Of a stretch of DNA of 64,000 nucleotides, positions 17,850 through 26,176 are shown piece after piece. The stretch's first letter is position 1; every line of letters begins with the position of its first letter. The stretch spans positions 1 to 64,000 of the forward strand of contig JBBRYM010000016.1 in assembly GCA_038237625.1 (NCBI GenBank), in the 5' to 3' direction. Both the position numbers and the translations under genes were made by a program. A model generated the notes under the pieces. The model was not told where the DNA came from and did no database searches. It was given only the letters and a program-made list of their open reading frames with translations. This stretch comes from JAWVFM01 sp038237625. GTDB taxonomy: Bacteria > Actinomycetota > Thermoleophilia > Solirubrobacterales > 70-9.

Positions 17850-19445
17850 CTACGGCGTGGGCTCGCGCGCGGCCTCCTCGGCCACCGCCTCGGCCTCCCG
17901 CACCGCTGCTCCCTCGAGGGCGTTTGACAGGGCCCGCACATACGCCCGCGCCGAAGCCTCGAGGATGTCCGTCGCGACGCCTTGGCCATTAGCGAGCCTC
18001 CCGGCCGCCCGGAGCATCACCGTGACCTCGCCAAGCGCGTCGTCGCCCGCGGTGACGGCGGAGACGGTGTACTGGCGCAGGTCACAGTCGACTCCAGTCG
18101 CCGCCTGGATGGCGCCGAAGATCGCGTCGACGGGACCGTCCCCGGAGGACTCGCCCACCGCCTCCTCGCCGGAGGGCAGAGTCACAGCGACCTTCGCGTG
18201 AGGCTCGCGGCGAGAGCTGGCCTCGACGTCGAACCAGGCGAGCTCGTATCGCTCAGCGCCCTCGCGAACCTGGTCGGAGACGATTGCCTCCAGGTCGAGG
18301 GAGGTGACCTGCTTCTTCTTGTCCGCGATCTCCTTGAACCGCTTGAAGGCCTGGTTCAGCGCGTTGCCCTCAACCTTGAAGCCAAGCTGCTCCAGCGCGT
18401 CGCGAAGCGCGTGGCGACCCGAGTGCTTGCCCAGCACGATCGAGTTGGACTCCAAGCCCACCTCGGTCGCGTCCATGATCTCGTAGGTGGTGCGCTCCTT
18501 GAGGACGCCGTCCTGGTGGATCCCCGATTCGTGGGCAAAGGCGTTGCGCCCGACTATGGCCTTGTTCGGCTGCACGGCGTAGCCGGTGAACCTGGTCACC
18601 ATGCGGCTCGTCCGCGCCAGCTCCCGGGTATTGAGGCCCGTGTCGAGCCCGTGGATATCCCTGCGAGTCCTCAGGAGCATCACGATTTCCTCGAGCGAGC
18701 AGTTGCCTGCCCGCTCGCCGATGCCGTTGACGGCGCACTCCACCTGCCGCGCTCCGGCGAGGACACCGGCGTAGGAGTTGGCAACGGCCAGCCCCAGATC
18801 GTCGTGACAGTGGACCGAGGTTCGGACCCCCGCCAGCGAGGAGACCATCTCGTAGAGCCTGCGGAAGTACTCCGCGTACTCCTCAGGCGTCGTGTAGCCA
18901 ACCGTGTCCGGGATGTTGATTACGTTCGCGCCCTCGGCGACCGCGATATCGCAGACCTCCGCCGTGAACTCGAGATCGGCCCGAGTGGCGTCCATCGGCG
19001 AGAACTCCACGTCCTCGCAGTACGACTTGGCGAGTGCGACGGCCGCCTTGGCCTGGCCCTTGACGTCCTCGCGGGTTGTCTGCAGCTGATGCTCGATATG
19101 AATGTCCGAGGTCGAGATGAACGTATGGATTCGAGGCCGCTCGGAATGCTTGATCGCACCCCACGCCGCGTCGATGTCGGCCTTGTGGGTCCGCGCGAGC
19201 CCGCAGATGATCGGCCCGTCAACCTCACGGGCGATCGCCTCGACCGCCTCGAAGTCGCCGGGAGAGGTGATCGGAAAGCCCGCCTCGATGACGTCAACGC
19301 CCAGCCGCGCCAGCTGCTGGGCAATCTCGACCTTTTCCAGGGTGTTCAGTGAGATCCCAGGGGACTGCTCACCATCGCGAAGCGTCGTGTCGAAGATGTG
19401 GACCCGGGACTCGGGGGCTACTGGTGCTGAATCAGCGCTGCTCAT
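17850..19445 (-). CDS. leuA: 2-isopropylmalate synthase
   Basis: First committed step of leucine synthesis: acetyl-CoA plus 2-ketoisovalerate to 2-isopropylmalate. 531 aa, LeuA type 1 length. FDTTLRDGEQSPG at the N terminus, SVHCHDDLGLAVANS (metal His pair) and NGIGERAGNCSLEEI in the barrel, HESGIHQDG in the linker and a C-terminal regulatory domain for leucine feedback. ATG 19445 has AAGGAG 9 nt upstream. A leader of about 130 nt carries a leucine-rich peptide and hairpins, so it is controlled by attenuation, separately from the leuCD run. Confidence 0.97.
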   Translation of the reverse strand: MSSADSAPVAPESRVHIFDTTLRDGEQSPGISLNTLEKVEIAQQLARLGVDVIEAGFPITSPGDFEAVEAIAREVDGPIICGLARTHKADIDAAWGAIKHSERPRIHTFISTSDIHIEHQLQTTREDVKGQAKAAVALAKSYCEDVEFSPMDATRADLEFTAEVCDIAVAEGANVINIPDTVGYTTPEEYAEYFRRLYEMVSSLAGVRTSVHCHDDLGLAVANSYAGVLAGARQVECAVNGIGERAGNCSLEEIVMLLRTRRDIHGLDTGLNTRELARTSRMVTRFTGYAVQPNKAIVGRNAFAHESGIHQDGVLKERTTYEIMDATEVGLESNSIVLGKHSGRHALRDALEQLGFKVEGNALNQAFKRFKEIADKKKQVTSLDLEAIVSDQVREGAERYELAWFDVEASSRREPHAKVAVTLPSGEEAVGESSGDGPVDAIFGAIQAATGVDCDLRQYTVSAVTAGDDALGEVTVMLRAAGRLANGQGVATDILEASARAYVRALSNALEGAAVREAEAVAEEAAREPTP

Positions 19446-19465
19446 GGCGCTTTGCTCCTTCTCTC

Positions 19466-19494
19466 AAAAACCGAACTGACCTTGCGTTCGCGGC
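19466..19494 (-). terminator. Attenuator terminator in the leuA leader
   Basis: Minus strand CGAAC-GCAAGGTCA-GTTCG followed by GTTTTT, a short stem with U-run 20 nt before the leuA start. Upstream, GCGGC/GCCGC (19502-19506 with 19490-19494) shares bases with it and could be the competing antiterminator; a strong CTCCCCC/GGGGGAG hairpin (19516-19533) overlaps the end of the leader peptide. Confidence 0.6.
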
Positions 19495-19512
19495 TTATCG
19501 CGCCGCCCAGCG

Positions 19513-19572
19513 CTACTCCCCCCGGAGGGGGAGGAGAAGAAGAAGCGCCAGGCTGTTGAAGCCGCGGGTCAT
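19513..19572 (-). CDS. leuL: Leucine leader peptide of leuA
   Basis: A 19-codon frame, ATG 19572 to TAG 19513, reads MTRGFNSLALLLLLPLRGE. Seven of its codons are Leu, with five in a row (CTT CTT CTT CTC CTC); CTT is unusual in this GC-rich genome. The run is followed at once by a GC hairpin and then by a terminator with U-run before leuA. This is the classic layout for ribosome-mediated attenuation: shortage of Leu-tRNA stalls the ribosome on the Leu run and allows readthrough into leuA. A TAAGCT box lies 10 nt before its ATG. Confidence 0.85.
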   Translation of the reverse strand: MTRGFNSLALLLLLPLRGE

Positions 19573-19707
19573 TAGCTCGCTGAGCTTATCGAACGATCGG
19601 TCGCGATCTCGTGCCCCGCCGCCTGCGCACCGCGAGCAACCCGGGTGCAATCAGAAAGGCTGCGGCCGACTCCGCCCGCCGAGATCACTGCGTCCCGACC
19701 TTCGTCC

Positions 19708-20742
19708 CTAGGGAACGAGGACGACCTTGCCCACGTTCTTGCGCTCGGCGATGAAGCGGTGCGCCTCGGGAGCGCGATCGAACGGGAACGCCTCGGCAAC
19801 AACCGGCGTCAGGGTTCCGTCCTCAAGGCCGGGGCGAAGGGGCTCGAGCATGCGGTCGAGGCTGCCCTCCTTGATCCACCAGCTGAGCATGTTGAGGCCG
19901 AAGACGCCCTTGTTCTCGTTCATTACGGCCATGCTCTTCCACCAGGGCATCGTCGCCCTGGGCATGCTGGAGAGGGCCTTGAGGGCCGCGCCGAGGTTGC
20001 GCTTCTCGCCCGTCTGAATCTCCGAGGCGCCATACATGATCAGGCTGCCGCCGGGCCGCAGGATCCGATAGTCCTTGCGGAAGCTGGAGGGCCCGATTGC
20101 GTCCATGATCACGTCGACGCCCTCATCGTCCGTGATCCTCATCACCTCGTCGGCAAAATCCTGCGAGCGGTAGTCGATTGCATGCGCCACGCCCTGCTCG
20201 CGGATCGCGTCGTGCTTCGACGGCGAGGCGGTGCCGAAGATCTCGGTGCCGATCGACTTCGCGATCTGCGTAGCGGAGATTCCGACGCCGCCCGCGGCGG
20301 CATGGATCAGCACCCGATCGCCTTTGCGCAGGCCGCCCATGATGACGAGCGCCGCGTAGGCAGTGGCGTAGTTGACCGGCACGGCGGCGCCCTGCTCGAA
20401 CGAGAGATGCTCGGGCAGCGGCAGAGCCTGGCCGGCAGGGACAGTGACGAGCTCCGCGTAGCCTCCGAACTTGGTTCCGGCCATGACCCGGTCGCCCGGC
20501 TTGTGATCCTCCACCCCGTCTCCCACCGACTCGATCTCGCCGGCGGCCTCGTAACCGACGATCGATGGAACCGGCGGCGCGTCCGGATAGACGCCGGTGC
20601 GAGCCATCGTGTCGGCGAAGTTGATCCCGGCGGCCCTGACCGCGATGCGCACCTCGCCTGATCCCGGCAGCGAGGCGTCGGGACGCTCCTCGACCTTCAG
20701 GACCTCGGGCGGCCCATGCTTGGTGATGACGACTGCGCGCAT
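19708..20742 (-). CDS. Zinc-free MDR quinone oxidoreductase-like (VAT-1-like)
   Basis: 344-aa medium-chain dehydrogenase/reductase. GroES-like N-terminal domain with AAGINFADTMARTGVYP and Rossmann domain with VLIHAAAGGVGISATQIAKS. No structural or catalytic zinc cysteines are seen, and the C-terminal MSWW-type region resembles VAT-1-like NADPH quinone reductases. A TAGGTT hexamer 6 nt before the ATG suggests a leaderless transcript separate from serC-serA. Substrate unknown. Confidence 0.85.
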   Translation of the reverse strand: MRAVVITKHGPPEVLKVEERPDASLPGSGEVRIAVRAAGINFADTMARTGVYPDAPPVPSIVGYEAAGEIESVGDGVEDHKPGDRVMAGTKFGGYAELVTVPAGQALPLPEHLSFEQGAAVPVNYATAYAALVIMGGLRKGDRVLIHAAAGGVGISATQIAKSIGTEIFGTASPSKHDAIREQGVAHAIDYRSQDFADEVMRITDDEGVDVIMDAIGPSSFRKDYRILRPGGSLIMYGASEIQTGEKRNLGAALKALSSMPRATMPWWKSMAVMNENKGVFGLNMLSWWIKEGSLDRMLEPLRPGLEDGTLTPVVAEAFPFDRAPEAHRFIAERKNVGKVVLVP

Positions 20743-20776
20743 GTGTCCAACCTACACGCCATGCGGCGGGCCGCAG

Positions 20777-22345
20777 CTAGAGCTCGACGGCGCGGCCCGC
20801 GAAGAACCCGTCCCCGGACGCGATCGCGTCGATCACCTCGGGTGGGACGGGAGCATCGGTCGTGAGGGCCATGACGGCCTCGTCGCCGGCCTCGGCCCCG
20901 ACAGCCGCGGAGACGATGTTCACTCCGTGCTCCCCGAAGGCCGTGCCCACCCGGCCGATCATCCCCGGCTGGTCCGCATACCGGAAGATGGCCAGGTGCT
21001 CGGCCAGCGGCATGTAAAAGCTCTGGCCCCAGGCTCCAACCAGGTAGGGAACGTTCCGGGGCCCGACCCCGGTTCCGGAAACCGCGATGGCGTCGGCCCC
21101 GTGCCCGACTCGCACCGTGAGCAGCTCGGTGAAGTCGTCGGAGGCAGCGTCCTTGATCTCGGTCAGCTCGATTCCACGCTCCTCGGCGAGAGCCGAGGCG
21201 TTCACCAGGTTCACCTGCTCCTCGGTGTGGCCGCGCAGGATGCCGGCGAGGACGGCGATCCCGAGCACGCGCGTGTCGTGCTCGGCAACCCTCCCGCGCA
21301 CCTCCAGCTCCACGCGGTCGACGCCAACCTGGGCCAGGCCCTGTGCGAGGGCACCCAGGTTCGAGCACAGCGAGACGAACGGAGCGACCGGCTCGGGCAG
21401 GGGCGCCCCGAGGTTGACCGCGGTGGTCACCACGCCCCCGGTGAGCGCTGCCCGCACCTGCTTCGCGGTATCGGTGCCGGCCCGGTCCTGCGCCTCCACA
21501 GTGGAGGCGCCGAGGTGCGGCGTAACGACCACGTCGTCGCGGCCGAAAAGCGGATGCTCGGTCATCGGCTCGGACGGGAAGACGTCGAGGGCCGCGCCGG
21601 CGATCTTGCCCGACTCGAGCGCTGGGAGCAGGGCTTCGAGGTCGATCAGCTCGCCTCGCGCGCAGTTGACGATGCGCACCCCGTCCTTCATGCGGGTGAG
21701 TGCGGTGGCATCGATCCAGTTGATGGTCTCCGGCGTCTTCGGCAAGTGGATGGTGATGAAGTCGGCGCGCTCATAGAGCTCGTCGGTCGTCTCCAATCCG
21801 TCGACTCCCAGCTCGCGAAAGCGCTCCGCCGAGACGAACTTGTCGAACCCCACGACCTCCATGCCGAACGAGAGGGCGCGTTGTGCCACCAGCTGCCCGA
21901 TCCGCCCGAAGCCGATGACCCCGAGCGTCTTGCCGTAGAGCTCGGAGCCGCCATAGCGCGAACGGGCCCAGTCTCCGGCCACGAGCGCCGCGTGAGCCTG
22001 GGGCACGTTGCGACACAGCGCCAGCATCAGCGCCAGCGTGTGCTCGGCGGCGGCGACGGAGTTGGACTCCGGGGCGTTGACGACGAGGATTCCGCGCTTG
22101 GTCGCTGCCTGGAGGTCGACGTTGTCCACGCCGGTGCCCGCGCGCCCGACGACCTTCAGGTTCGCTGCCTTCTCGATGAGGTCGGCTGTGACCTTGGTGG
22201 CCGAGCGGACGATCAGGGCGTCGAACTCGCCGATGCGCTCGGCGAGCTCGTCGCCATCCATCTCCAGCCCGAGCTCGACGTCGAAGTCCTGGCGGAGCAG
22301 CTCGATTCCGCTGTCGGCGATCTTCTCCTTGACGAGGACCTTCAC
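20777..22345 (-). CDS. serA: D-3-phosphoglycerate dehydrogenase
   Basis: First step of serine synthesis. 522 aa, the long form with a Rossmann NAD domain (GVIGFGRIGQLVAQRA), catalytic residues in VNCARGELID and TPHLGASTVEAQ, an intervening ASB domain and a C-terminal ACT domain (HLAIFRYADQPGMIGRVGTAFGE) for serine control. GTG 22345 overlaps the serC stop as GTGA with GGAGG 7 nt upstream; the longer frame to 22387 is inside serC. Confidence 0.96.
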   Translation of the reverse strand: MKVLVKEKIADSGIELLRQDFDVELGLEMDGDELAERIGEFDALIVRSATKVTADLIEKAANLKVVGRAGTGVDNVDLQAATKRGILVVNAPESNSVAAAEHTLALMLALCRNVPQAHAALVAGDWARSRYGGSELYGKTLGVIGFGRIGQLVAQRALSFGMEVVGFDKFVSAERFRELGVDGLETTDELYERADFITIHLPKTPETINWIDATALTRMKDGVRIVNCARGELIDLEALLPALESGKIAGAALDVFPSEPMTEHPLFGRDDVVVTPHLGASTVEAQDRAGTDTAKQVRAALTGGVVTTAVNLGAPLPEPVAPFVSLCSNLGALAQGLAQVGVDRVELEVRGRVAEHDTRVLGIAVLAGILRGHTEEQVNLVNASALAEERGIELTEIKDAASDDFTELLTVRVGHGADAIAVSGTGVGPRNVPYLVGAWGQSFYMPLAEHLAIFRYADQPGMIGRVGTAFGEHGVNIVSAAVGAEAGDEAVMALTTDAPVPPEVIDAIASGDGFFAGRAVEL

Positions 22346-23481
22346 GAGCGCGCCTCCGGCACGTTTTCGACGATCCAGTCGATGCACGCGGTGAGCGCCT
22401 CGAGGTCGGCGGGCTCAATCGCAGGGAACATCCCGATCCGCAGCTGGTTGCGGCCGAGCTTGCGATAGGGCTCGGTGTCGACCACGCCGCCGGCGCGCAG
22501 AGTGGCGGCGATCACGGCCGCGTCAACGTCCTCGGAGAAGTCGATCGTCCCGACCACGAGCGAGCGTTTGGCCGGATCGGTCACGAAGGGCGAAGCGAAC
22601 TCGCTGGCCTCCGCCCACCCGTACAGGTGCCCGGACGACGCCCGGGTGCGCGATACGCACCAGCCGAGGCCACCGTTTTCGAGCATCCACTCGATCTGGC
22701 TCGCCAGCAGGAACAGGGTCGCCACTGCCGGCGTGTTGTAGGTCTGGTCTTTTCGCGAGTTCTCCAGTGCGGTCGCGAGAGACAGCGATTCCGGCTGCCA
22801 GCGCCTATTCCGGCCGGCGAGCTCTTCGATTCGGGCAATTCCGGCCGGCGACAACGCGGCAAGCCACAGCCCGCCCTCGGAGCCAAAGCCCTTCTGCGGC
22901 GCGAAGTAGTAGGCGTCAGCCTGGCTCACGTCGACGGGCAGGCCGCCGGCGCCGCTCGTGGCATCGATCAGGATCAGGGCTTCGCCGGCGTCCTCGGGGC
23001 GCACCACTTCGACCATGACGCCCGTCGACGTCTCGTTGTGGGCCCACGCGACTGCGTCAACGCCGGGCTCGACCCGCGGAGCCGGTGCATCACCCGGGTC
23101 GGCCTCGACCACGATCGGGTCGGCCAAAAACGGCGCCCCAGCGGTCACCTTGGCGAACTTGCCCGAGAACTCACCGTAGCTCAGGTGAAGCGAACGCTCC
23201 CGGACCAGGCAGGCAGCCGCGGCGTCCCAAAACCCGGTGGTCCCACCATTGCCGAGGGCGATCTCATAGTCGTCCGGAAGGTCGAAGAGCTCGGCGAGGC
23301 CGCCCCTGATCCGGCTCACCAGCTCCTTGACGGGACGCTGTCGGTGCGACGTCCCCATCACCATCGTGGCCTCCGCGAGCCCGACCAATGCCTCGGTGCG
23401 GACCTTTGACGGCCCGCAGCCAAAGCGGCCGTCGGCGGGGAGAAGGTGGGCGGGAATCGTTGCGGTCGTCGTCGTGTTCAT
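22342..23481 (-). CDS. serC: Phosphoserine aminotransferase
   Basis: Transaminates 3-phosphohydroxypyruvate to phosphoserine. 379 aa from ATG 23481. The sequence begins PADGRFGCGPSKVR and contains SHRQRPVKEL, as in the actinobacterial SerC family, with LIDATSGAGGLPVDVSQADAYYFAPQKGFGSEGG around the PLP lysine. The upstream extension to 23778 is the antisense of the cupin gene and is not coding. serC-serA form a two-gene operon; a TATAGG box about 30 nt upstream is part of the palindrome CCTATAGG shared with the divergent cupin gene. Confidence 0.94.
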   Translation of the reverse strand: MNTTTTATIPAHLLPADGRFGCGPSKVRTEALVGLAEATMVMGTSHRQRPVKELVSRIRGGLAELFDLPDDYEIALGNGGTTGFWDAAAACLVRERSLHLSYGEFSGKFAKVTAGAPFLADPIVVEADPGDAPAPRVEPGVDAVAWAHNETSTGVMVEVVRPEDAGEALILIDATSGAGGLPVDVSQADAYYFAPQKGFGSEGGLWLAALSPAGIARIEELAGRNRRWQPESLSLATALENSRKDQTYNTPAVATLFLLASQIEWMLENGGLGWCVSRTRASSGHLYGWAEASEFASPFVTDPAKRSLVVGTIDFSEDVDAAVIAATLRAGGVVDTEPYRKLGRNQLRIGMFPAIEPADLEALTACIDWIVENVPEARS

Positions 23482-23511
23482 GGCGGCAGAGCGGATGGGG
23501 GCGGCAAGGGG

Positions 23512-23521
23512 CCTATAGGGT
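23512..23521. promoter_or_regulatory. Shared palindromic -10 for serC and the cupin gene
   Basis: CCTATAGG is self-complementary. On the plus strand TAGGGT ends 8 nt before the cupin ATG (leaderless pattern). On the minus strand TATAGG lies about 30 nt before serC. One element could fire in both directions. Confidence 0.45.
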
Positions 23522-23529
23522 GCCCGGGC

Positions 23530-23961
23530 ATGAGCCGGGACCAGGTATCGGAGCCGATCGAGGGCGAGGGCTACGCCGTCGCCGGCCTCGACGGCCTCGG
23601 TGAAGGCTACGGGTTTCGAAAGATCCGCCGCGGCCTCGACGTCAAGGCGTTCGGGGCCAACGCGATCGTCCTCCCGCCCGGGCACGAGACCGGCCGCCAC
23701 TTCCATGACGAGCAGGAGGAGCTCTACTTCGTCCACTCGGGGACGGTGGAGTTCGAGTTCGGCGACGGCGCTCGCCACAGGCTCGGACCGGGCGGCCTGG
23801 CGAGGGTCGATCCCGCCACGGTGCGGAAGATCGCCAACGTCGGCGACGACGATGCCGTCTACGTCATCGTCGGCGGCAAGGACGGCTACGTCGGCCGCGA
23901 CGGGCGCCTCCCCGAGGGGGAGACGAGTCGATTCGGACCCACGGAACTCCCCGGCGGCTGA
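23530..23961 (+). CDS. Single-domain cupin protein
   Basis: 143 aa, one cupin_2 barrel. The first cupin motif is visible as PGHETGRHFHDEQEELYFVHSG, with metal ligands His, His and Glu, and the second half ends in PATVRKIANVGDDDAVYVIVGG. Small cytosolic cupins may be isomerases, dioxygenases or ligand sensors; nothing here decides. It is divergent from serC with a 48-bp gap and followed closely by the DUF4234 gene. Confidence 0.8.
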   Translation: MSRDQVSEPIEGEGYAVAGLDGLGEGYGFRKIRRGLDVKAFGANAIVLPPGHETGRHFHDEQEELYFVHSGTVEFEFGDGARHRLGPGGLARVDPATVRKIANVGDDDAVYVIVGGKDGYVGRDGRLPEGETSRFGPTELPGG

Positions 23962-23998
23962 GTTAGGCTCCCGCCCACCGGCAACGAGGAGGAGACGA

Positions 23999-24514
23999 AT
24001 GGCTTACGAGGTGAACGCGTACGGGGCGACGCCCAAGGTGCGAAACCCGCTGGGCGTGATCGGCCTGACGCTGATCACCCTCGGCATCTACGGGATCGTC
24101 TGGTACTACAAGGTCAACAAGGAGCTCAAGGACTTCGGGCGCGTCTACAAGGACCAAGAGCTCGCGGACTCGAATCCGACCAACTCCGTGCTCGCGCTGA
24201 TCCCGGGGTTCATCTTGATCATTCCGCCGATCGTCTCCTACTACCGCTTTATCGGCCGCGTGCGCAAGGTCGAGCGGATTGGCCAGTCGGAGCTGACCAG
24301 CGGCTGGCTCGTACTCGTCCTGTACCTGGTGATCGGCATCGCGGTCCCGGCCTACGTGCAGTCAGGCCTCAATGATCTCTGGAGGCGCTATCCCCGCCTC
24401 CCGGAGGGAGCGACGGCACCGGTCATCGAGCCCACACCGACCTCGCCTGCCCCGGGTCAGGAGGAGCTGGCCACGGCCCCGCCGCCGAACCCGGGCGATA
24501 CCGCCCAGTCCTAG
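23999..24514 (+). CDS. DUF4234 membrane protein
   Basis: 171 aa from ATG 23999, preceded by GAGGAGGAGA, the clearest ribosome-binding site of the region, and a TAGGCT box further up. NPLGVIGLTLITLGIYGIVWYYKVNKELKDFG is the conserved start of DUF4234 proteins. Three or four membrane helices are predicted (about 18-40, 65-85, 102-120) and the tail is Pro/Thr-rich. Function unknown. Confidence 0.8.
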   Translation: MAYEVNAYGATPKVRNPLGVIGLTLITLGIYGIVWYYKVNKELKDFGRVYKDQELADSNPTNSVLALIPGFILIIPPIVSYYRFIGRVRKVERIGQSELTSGWLVLVLYLVIGIAVPAYVQSGLNDLWRRYPRLPEGATAPVIEPTPTSPAPGQEELATAPPPNPGDTAQS

Positions 24515-24598
24515 GAGCCGAGCGCGAGAGCGCGTCTCGAACAGGTCTGGATCTGGCTGAAGGGGCCCGCGCGCGAGTCCAATCCGCCGCCGGAATGG

Positions 24599-24976
24599 GT
24601 GTTCAAGCCCGTCGTCGGCATCGTGGCGCTGGTGGCGACGATCGCCGCGATCGTCATCGCGGCTTGGCCGCTTGTGCTCGTGGTCTGCCTTGCGCTCGCA
24701 GTTCAGGTCTACGAGGACCGGCGCGCTCAGGGCCTGCCCTACTACGCCTGGCCCAACGCGGTCGTCTACACGGGGCCGATCGCCTACCTCGCCTACATGC
24801 GCAGCCGCCGCGAAACGCTCGCCAACCGAGCCGCAGGCGCTCCCCGCTCTCCCGAAGAGTGGCAAGCCACGAGTGTGGGAAGCCCCCACCCCCCCGCGTG
24901 GTATCGGGATCCGCTGGGCGAGGCCACCTGGCGCTGGTGGGACGGCGCCGGCTGGACCCAGTACACCGCCCCCTGA
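24599..24976 (+). CDS. Membrane protein with C-terminal DUF2510
   Basis: 125 aa from GTG 24599. One or two N-terminal hydrophobic helices (VVGIVALVATIAAIVIAAW and next) and a C-terminal DUF2510 motif AWYRDPLGEATWRWWDGAGWT. DUF2510 is a small Trp-rich domain found on actinobacterial membrane proteins. The frame stays open upstream to the DUF4234 TAG (24512-24514), in the same frame, and reads LEQVWIWLKGPARESNPPPEW just before the GTG, which looks like protein. The true N terminus may therefore be longer. Confidence 0.7.
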   Translation: MFKPVVGIVALVATIAAIVIAAWPLVLVVCLALAVQVYEDRRAQGLPYYAWPNAVVYTGPIAYLAYMRSRRETLANRAAGAPRSPEEWQATSVGSPHPPAWYRDPLGEATWRWWDGAGWTQYTAP

Positions 24977-24978
24977 CC

Positions 24979-25028
24979 CCCGAACGTCCCTGGTGCCCGC
25001 TCACGAGCCGGGATGCGGGACGTTCGGG
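24979..25028. terminator. Inverted repeat between convergent DUF2510 gene and ilvC
   Basis: Perfect 12-bp arms CCCGAACGTCCC and GGGACGTTCGGG around a 26-nt loop. It fills the gap between the two stop codons and ends exactly at the ilvC stop, so it probably terminates transcription from both sides. No U-run is present. Confidence 0.6.
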
Positions 25029-26030
25029 CTAGGTGTTGTCGATCCAGGGCATCATCGAGCGCAGATCGGAGCCCACCTGCTCCACCCGGTGGCCCTTGGC
25101 CTCGTCGCGCATCCGCTGGAAGTTCTCGGCGCCGGCTCGGTTCTCGGCAATCCATTCATTGGCGAACTCGCCCGACTGGATGTCGGCCAGCACCTGCTTC
25201 ATCGCCTCGCGAACCTCCGGGCCGATGACCTTCGGCCCCCGGGTCATGTCGCCGTACTCGGCCGTGTTGGAGATCGAGTCGCGCATTCCCTGGATCCCCT
25301 TCTCGTACATGAGGTCCACGATCAGCTTCAGCTCGTGGAGGCACTCGAAGTACGCGAGGCGGGGGTCGTAGCCGGCCTCGACGAGGGTCTCGAAGCCGGC
25401 ACGTGCCAGCTCTGTCGCACCGCCGCACAGCACGGACTGCTCACCGAAAAGATCGGTTTCCGTCTCGTCCTTGAAGGTCGTCTCGATGACCCCGGCGCGC
25501 CCGCCGCCGATGCTGCTGGCGTAGGCGAGGACCATGTCGCGCGCGTTGCCCGTCTCGTCCTGGTGAATCGCCATGAGGCAAGGAACGCCGCGTCCCTCCT
25601 GGAACTGGCGGCGAACCAGATGGCCGGGTCCCTTCGGGGCCACCATGCCGACGTCCACCCCCTGCGGCGGATCGATCTGACCGAAGTGAATCGAGAACCC
25701 GTGGGCGAACATCAAGAGGTTCCCGGGGGCGATCCCGTCGCGGATCTCGTTCTCCCAGACCTCGGCCTGCTTTTCGTCGGGAAGCAGGATCATCACGATG
25801 TCACCACGACTTGCGGCGTCGGCAACGTCGGTGACTTCGAGCCCGGCGGCCTCGGCCTCGGCGCGGCTGGAGGAGTCGGGGCGCAGGCCGACAATGACGT
25901 CGACCCCGGACTCCTTGAGGTTCAGCGCGTGCGCGTGGCCCTGCGACCCGTACCCCAAGACCGCGACGGTTTTGCCGTCGAGCTTCGCGAGGTCGGCATC
26001 GGCGTCGTAGAAGATTCCATCGTTCGTCAT
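25029..26030 (-). CDS. ilvC: Ketol-acid reductoisomerase, class I
   Basis: NADPH- and Mg-dependent step shared by valine, leucine and isoleucine synthesis. 333 aa, class I length. Rossmann motif VAVLGYGSQGHAHALNLKESG, then MVAPKGPGHLVRRQF, a DETETDLFGEQSVLCGG metal-site region and the C-terminal knotted domain. ATG 26030 has TAGAGT ending 7 nt upstream, the leaderless pattern; ATG at codon 4 of the longer frame is preferred over the GTG 26039. It stands apart from ilvBN, 8 kb away. Confidence 0.97.
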   Translation of the reverse strand: MTNDGIFYDADADLAKLDGKTVAVLGYGSQGHAHALNLKESGVDVIVGLRPDSSSRAEAEAAGLEVTDVADAASRGDIVMILLPDEKQAEVWENEIRDGIAPGNLLMFAHGFSIHFGQIDPPQGVDVGMVAPKGPGHLVRRQFQEGRGVPCLMAIHQDETGNARDMVLAYASSIGGGRAGVIETTFKDETETDLFGEQSVLCGGATELARAGFETLVEAGYDPRLAYFECLHELKLIVDLMYEKGIQGMRDSISNTAEYGDMTRGPKVIGPEVREAMKQVLADIQSGEFANEWIAENRAGAENFQRMRDEAKGHRVEQVGSDLRSMMPWIDNT

Positions 26031-26040
26031 GGCGCGCACT

Positions 26041-26150
26041 CTAGGGATGCGGGCGCTCCATGAACCACTCGGTGAACTCGCGGCAGCGACCGTCCGCGTC
26101 GAAGCGGATCAACTCCGCCGCATAGGTCCCGGGCTTGTCCCGTCCCGGAG
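26041..26150 (-). pseudogene. Possible SnoaL/NTF2-like fold remnant
   Basis: Between menE and ilvC the frame ends in GTYAAELIRFDADGRCREFTEW plus a short tail, resembling the last beta strands of SnoaL-like proteins. The rest of the fold is absent: upstream, this frame enters the menE antisense register, and the ATG after menE (MSRLKKGEVLRDG) is in another frame. It looks like the tail of a decayed gene. Confidence 0.35.
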
Positions 26151-26176
26151 CACTTCGCCCTTCTTCAGCCGACTCA

